DNA of 26,516 bases from Chrysochromulina parva (lineage: Eukaryota > Haptophyta > Prymnesiales > Chrysochromulinaceae): contig PJAB01000448.1 in the NCBI GenBank assembly GCA_002887195.1, forward strand, positions 1 to 26,516. Reading direction: 5' to 3'. The translations under genes were made by a program, and so were the position numbers. Below, piece after piece: positions 24,202-26,516 of this stretch. Under the pieces are notes generated by a model, which had not been told where the DNA came from, searched no databases, and worked only from the letters and a program-made list of their open reading frames with translations. Position 1 is the stretch's first letter, and each line of letters starts with the position of its first letter.

Positions 24202-24461
24202 TGCAGACCAGCTAGCGCCTAGCCACCGCGCGCGCTCGCGCTGGCCAACGACCTTCAAAACGCTTGCGGACTCGTGGGACGAAGACACGAGGAAACTCAC
24301 GAGGAACTCTCTTGTGGGGAATGTGGGTCGGAGGGGCACGGACAGAAACCACCTCACAACGCTTTTCACTTTGGTATTCGCTTTGCATGGGTCTTCGGCT
24401 GAGAAGAAACCCTCCGCGTTACTTGTACTGTAGTACACATGCCCTCGTGGAAGATCAAGCA
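24202..24461. other. Spacer between second LRR gene and kinase-like gene
   Basis: 260 bp between two minus-strand genes. The frame of the kinase-like gene stays open through all of it, back to an ATG whose A is the last base of the LRR stop codon (TAATG at 24464-24460). The encoded stretch shows no domain, so I read it as 5' leader or promoter. Confidence 0.45.
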
Positions 24462-25421
24462 TTATCCATTAACGCCTGGTCCGTGGGACTCCTGGACTTC
24501 CCTACTACTGTGCTCCTCGAGCGCGTCCAGCACGCAGAAGACCCTACGGCCGAGGCTCTCGCCAGCGGCCTCGATCGCAGCCTTTCCGCCCTCGGGAGTG
24601 ACGCGCGGCGCCATCGCATCATGCGAGTTTTGGTAGCCCAGCCGTATGTCGAAGAGCTGGGTGCGCTTGTTCGCGCGCAGCGCATCGGCGAGCGCGCGCG
24701 CGCCCTCGTCGGTGATGCGGCACGCTTGCATGTAGAGCGAGCGTAGCTTGCGCAAGTGCCCTCGCTGTATGGCGAGGGCGATTGAGGCCAATCCCGCGTC
24801 GCTGATGTCGGTATCACTCAACTCGATCTCCTCAAGTCGAGTCGTCTTGATCACGCCGTCAGCGAGGTCATGGCCAAACGGGACAAAGGAGGCGTCGCTG
24901 ATCGTATGTCGTTCAGACTGTGTGCCTGCGAGGTTGAGCCGCTCCATGGCAGGCCACTCGCCGCGCTTGATCACCTCGTGCAGTGCCGAGAAGGCTGCGT
25001 CCGTGAGCGAGTTCTGCTTGAAGACGAGGTCGCGCAAGTTCGGGCAGTGTTTAATCGCGCCGATCAAGTGCATGAAGCCCGCATCGGTCGCGAGAATGTT
25101 GGACAAATCCATCGTGAGCAGCTTGGGTGTGGCGCCGGCTGCCATGGCCTTGGCAACCGCCTCCAGGCCCTGATCACCGATCTTGCTGTTCTGGAAGAAG
25201 ATGTACTCCACCTCGCACGGCCCTTGCGCAATCATGGCATCCGCAAGCACCTTGGCGTCCTCCGCGTTGAACTCGCGCACCGCTGTATCTGTGCAGAGAA
25301 AGCACAACTTTCCCTGCAGGTCGGACACGTCGTCGAAGCCCAGCTTGTACTCAAGCGCAAGCTCGAGAGTGTCGGTCGGCAGCGGCCCTGACCACACTTT
25401 TCGCAGATCTGGTGTTTGCAC
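24462..25421 (-). CDS. Leucine-rich repeat protein, 5' end unresolved
   Basis: Open frame of 319 codons with RNase-inhibitor-like LRRs. Clear units include VEYIFFQNSKIGDQGLEAV, LRDLVFKQNSLTDAAFSAL, LEEIELSDTDISDAGLASI and LRSLYMQACRITDEGARAL. There is no ATG before residue 63, yet repeat-like sequence begins well before it; the frame starts at a GTG (25421) with a stop ten codons further up. A missing 5' exon is likely. AG acceptors are available just inside (for example the CACCAG ending at about 25411), but I found no upstream exon with an ATG that splices in frame. Function beyond protein binding is unknown. Confidence 0.75.
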   Translation of the reverse strand: MQTPDLRKVWSGPLPTDTLELALEYKLGFDDVSDLQGKLCFLCTDTAVREFNAEDAKVLADAMIAQGPCEVEYIFFQNSKIGDQGLEAVAKAMAAGATPKLLTMDLSNILATDAGFMHLIGAIKHCPNLRDLVFKQNSLTDAAFSALHEVIKRGEWPAMERLNLAGTQSERHTISDASFVPFGHDLADGVIKTTRLEEIELSDTDISDAGLASIALAIQRGHLRKLRSLYMQACRITDEGARALADALRANKRTQLFDIRLGYQNSHDAMAPRVTPEGGKAAIEAAGESLGRRVFCVLDALEEHSSREVQESHGPGVNG

Positions 25422-25876
25422 GCGCGAGTGGTCCGTCAGGGTGAACGATTACACGCTGATAGGGTGACGCACCGTGAAAATTCGGAGCGACTGTGAAGGA
25501 AACACCGAGACTTTCACACTTCACACTTCTCACTCAATTTTGCCCACCATTGTATGATCGCCGCAGAGCCCGACGCCCGCTCGCGCCGCGCTCCTCAGAC
25601 CGTGTACACACATATCTCGCCCGTCAATGCATGGCGGCATCCTCGTGGACGCGCTCGGCCTTAGCGAACCACGCGTATCCGGATACATTTGTTCACATTC
25701 CCCGACGCAACGGCGTCGCCGCCCGCTCATCGAGGAGCCATGCGAGAGATCGAGATCATCGGATGGCCTCGGAGATCATCGGATGGCCTCCGATGGCCTT
25801 TAATGGAATCGGGTCATCGGAGCCGGCGAGCGCAAGAGAGAGCCTCGGTGGCTCCCATGCCACTGATGCATGGCTC
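25422..25876. other. Spacer between E1-like and second LRR gene
   Basis: 455 bp between two minus-strand genes, expected to hold the E1-like 3' signals and the LRR promoter and possibly its first exon. At about 25753-25800 the word GAGATCATCGGATGGCCTC is repeated in tandem (19 bp, two copies) with a further degenerate ATGGCCT. Nothing else stands out. Confidence 0.45.
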
Positions 25877-26516
25877 CTATGACAGCCGTACCTTCTTGGC
25901 ATAGCTCTCGAGCCACGGCGTCACCTCGCGCGCTTTGCGCTCCTTGTACGAGACGAACTCGAACGGAGCGAGCTTGATGATGATGGTGGGCGTCTTCACG
26001 TCGTCGCCGTCGTCGTTCTGTAGCTGGATGGTCAGGTCAGTACACAGCCGCTTGCCACTCACATCGACGGGATCGTCGACGGTCTGCCACTTGATCTCGT
26101 CGCGCGTGGTCAGCTCCTTGAGCAGCGGACCTGATGAGCAAGGCAATCAGACGTCATCATAGTTCATCAGACATCATCAGATGTCATCAGATGTCATCAG
26201 ACATCATCAGACGTCATCAGAGGTCATCAGAGGTCATCAGAGCAGCGCACCCCACGGCTTCTCAAGGTTGGCCCTGGTGGACGAGAGGAGAGGATTCCAC
26301 AACGATCGCGAGCCCGCCTTGATGCCCGATGCGTTGTGTTCGTCCTTCTCGCACTCGATCCGCTGCGTCGGACCGTTGATCATCGCCGCTTTGAGCCCCG
26401 CCTCGGCAAAGCACGCGTCGATCGCCTCGCGCAGCTGCTGCACCGTCGCTGTGGGTGCCACCGGGCCCACCCACATCTTGTCGTACTTTGTGTGCGGGTC
26501 TGGGTAGCAGCGCACC
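25877..26516 (-). CDS. E1-like ubiquitin-fold domain, C-terminal exons (partial)
   Basis: The 3' end of a gene running off the right edge. The visible exons are 26251-26516 and 25877-26130. Joined at phase 1 they give one frame through EKPWG-PLLKEL. The product resembles the C-terminal ubiquitin-fold domain of ubiquitin-activating enzymes (UBA1): KYDKMWV, then TVQQLREAI, then SLWNPLL, and near the end LTIQLQNDDGDDVKTP, close to the LELCCNDESGEDVEVP type of end in UBA1. That domain recruits E2 enzymes. About 30 extra residues follow, ending KKVRLS, longer than usual E1 tails. The catalytic parts lie outside the window, so this could also be a stand-alone or divergent E1 relative. Confidence 0.6.
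26131..26250 (-). other. Intron of the E1-like gene built of a 10-bp tandem repeat
   Basis: 120-nt intron, 5' GTGCGC and 3' CTCATCAG, phase 1. Reading on from the upstream exon meets a stop after four codons; splicing restores one continuous frame. Most of its length is the 10-bp repeat listed next. Confidence 0.85.
26151..26240. repeat. Nine-copy 10-bp minisatellite inside an intron
   Basis: Nine exactly spaced 10-bp units of the form (A)NNTCATCAG on the plus strand, or CTGATGANNT on the sense strand. Positions two and three of the plus-strand unit vary (CG, GT, CA, TG, GG); the TCATCA core is nearly invariant. Each sense unit contains CTGAT, a match to the branch-point consensus, and TGATGA. 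Confidence 0.95.

Noticed and set aside
25473..25533. Candidate first exon for the second LRR gene, joined by GTGCGT to the CACCAG acceptor
   Set aside because: The splice keeps the frame, but the exon has only a GTG start with an upstream in-frame stop, so it supplies no initiation codon.
26151..26240. CRISPR-like array
   Set aside because: Units are 10 bp with no spacers, inside a spliceosomal intron of a eukaryotic gene.

Overview
The window looks like nuclear DNA of a GC-rich, intron-poor eukaryotic microalga or related protist. The genes are eukaryotic in kind: a DHHC-type membrane protein, a KCNH/CNG-like K+ channel, an Sfi1-like repeat protein, a ubiquitin E2 variant, arginase, a giant filamin/EGF secreted protein, a RING protein and an E1-like ubiquitin-fold domain. 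Coding frames are very GC-rich, so long spurious frames lie antisense to real genes. Three short GT-AG introns (96, 149 and 120 nt) can be placed by protein continuity. A haptophyte-like alga is my best guess, but the sequence does not fix the lineage.

Layout, left to right: part of a 77-bp tandem repeat (1-120); a DHHC-like protein (236-1243, -); a six-TM cation channel (1524-4097, -); a 0.4-kb divergent intergenic region; a TS-N/UBA plus Sfi1-like repeat protein (4476-7757, +); a two-exon Mms2/Uev1-type ubiquitin E2 variant (8247-8807, -); a minisatellite-bearing spacer; a two-exon arginase (9380-10734, -); an 8.0-kb single-exon gene for a secreted CBM96-filamin-EGF-repeat-PSI protein (11033-19072, -); a RING protein (19512-20606, +); a short-chain dehydrogenase (20972-21877, -) 83 bp from a divergent leucine-rich repeat gene (21961-23241, +); a probably inactive adenylate-kinase homologue (23611-24201, -); a second LRR gene (24462-25421, -); and the last exons of an E1-like gene running off the right edge (25877-26516, -).

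The genes form no single pathway. Three belong to ubiquitin signalling (E2 variant, RING protein, E1-like C-terminus), but this may be chance.

The points most worth a second look are: (1) the last 20 nt of the arginase and E1-like introns match at 17 of 20 positions, and both introns hold tandem duplications, one being nine 10-bp units each carrying a branch-point-like CTGAT; (2) the giant secreted protein carries an unnamed ~55-residue repeat; (3) two enzyme homologues have lost hallmark residues (DHHC zinc ligands, adenylate-kinase P-loop lysine); (4) a TS-N/UBA domain is fused to an Sfi1-like array whose gene contains a long inverted 9-bp microsatellite; (5) the RING gene ends in an in-frame 93-bp duplication that brings in a stop codon.
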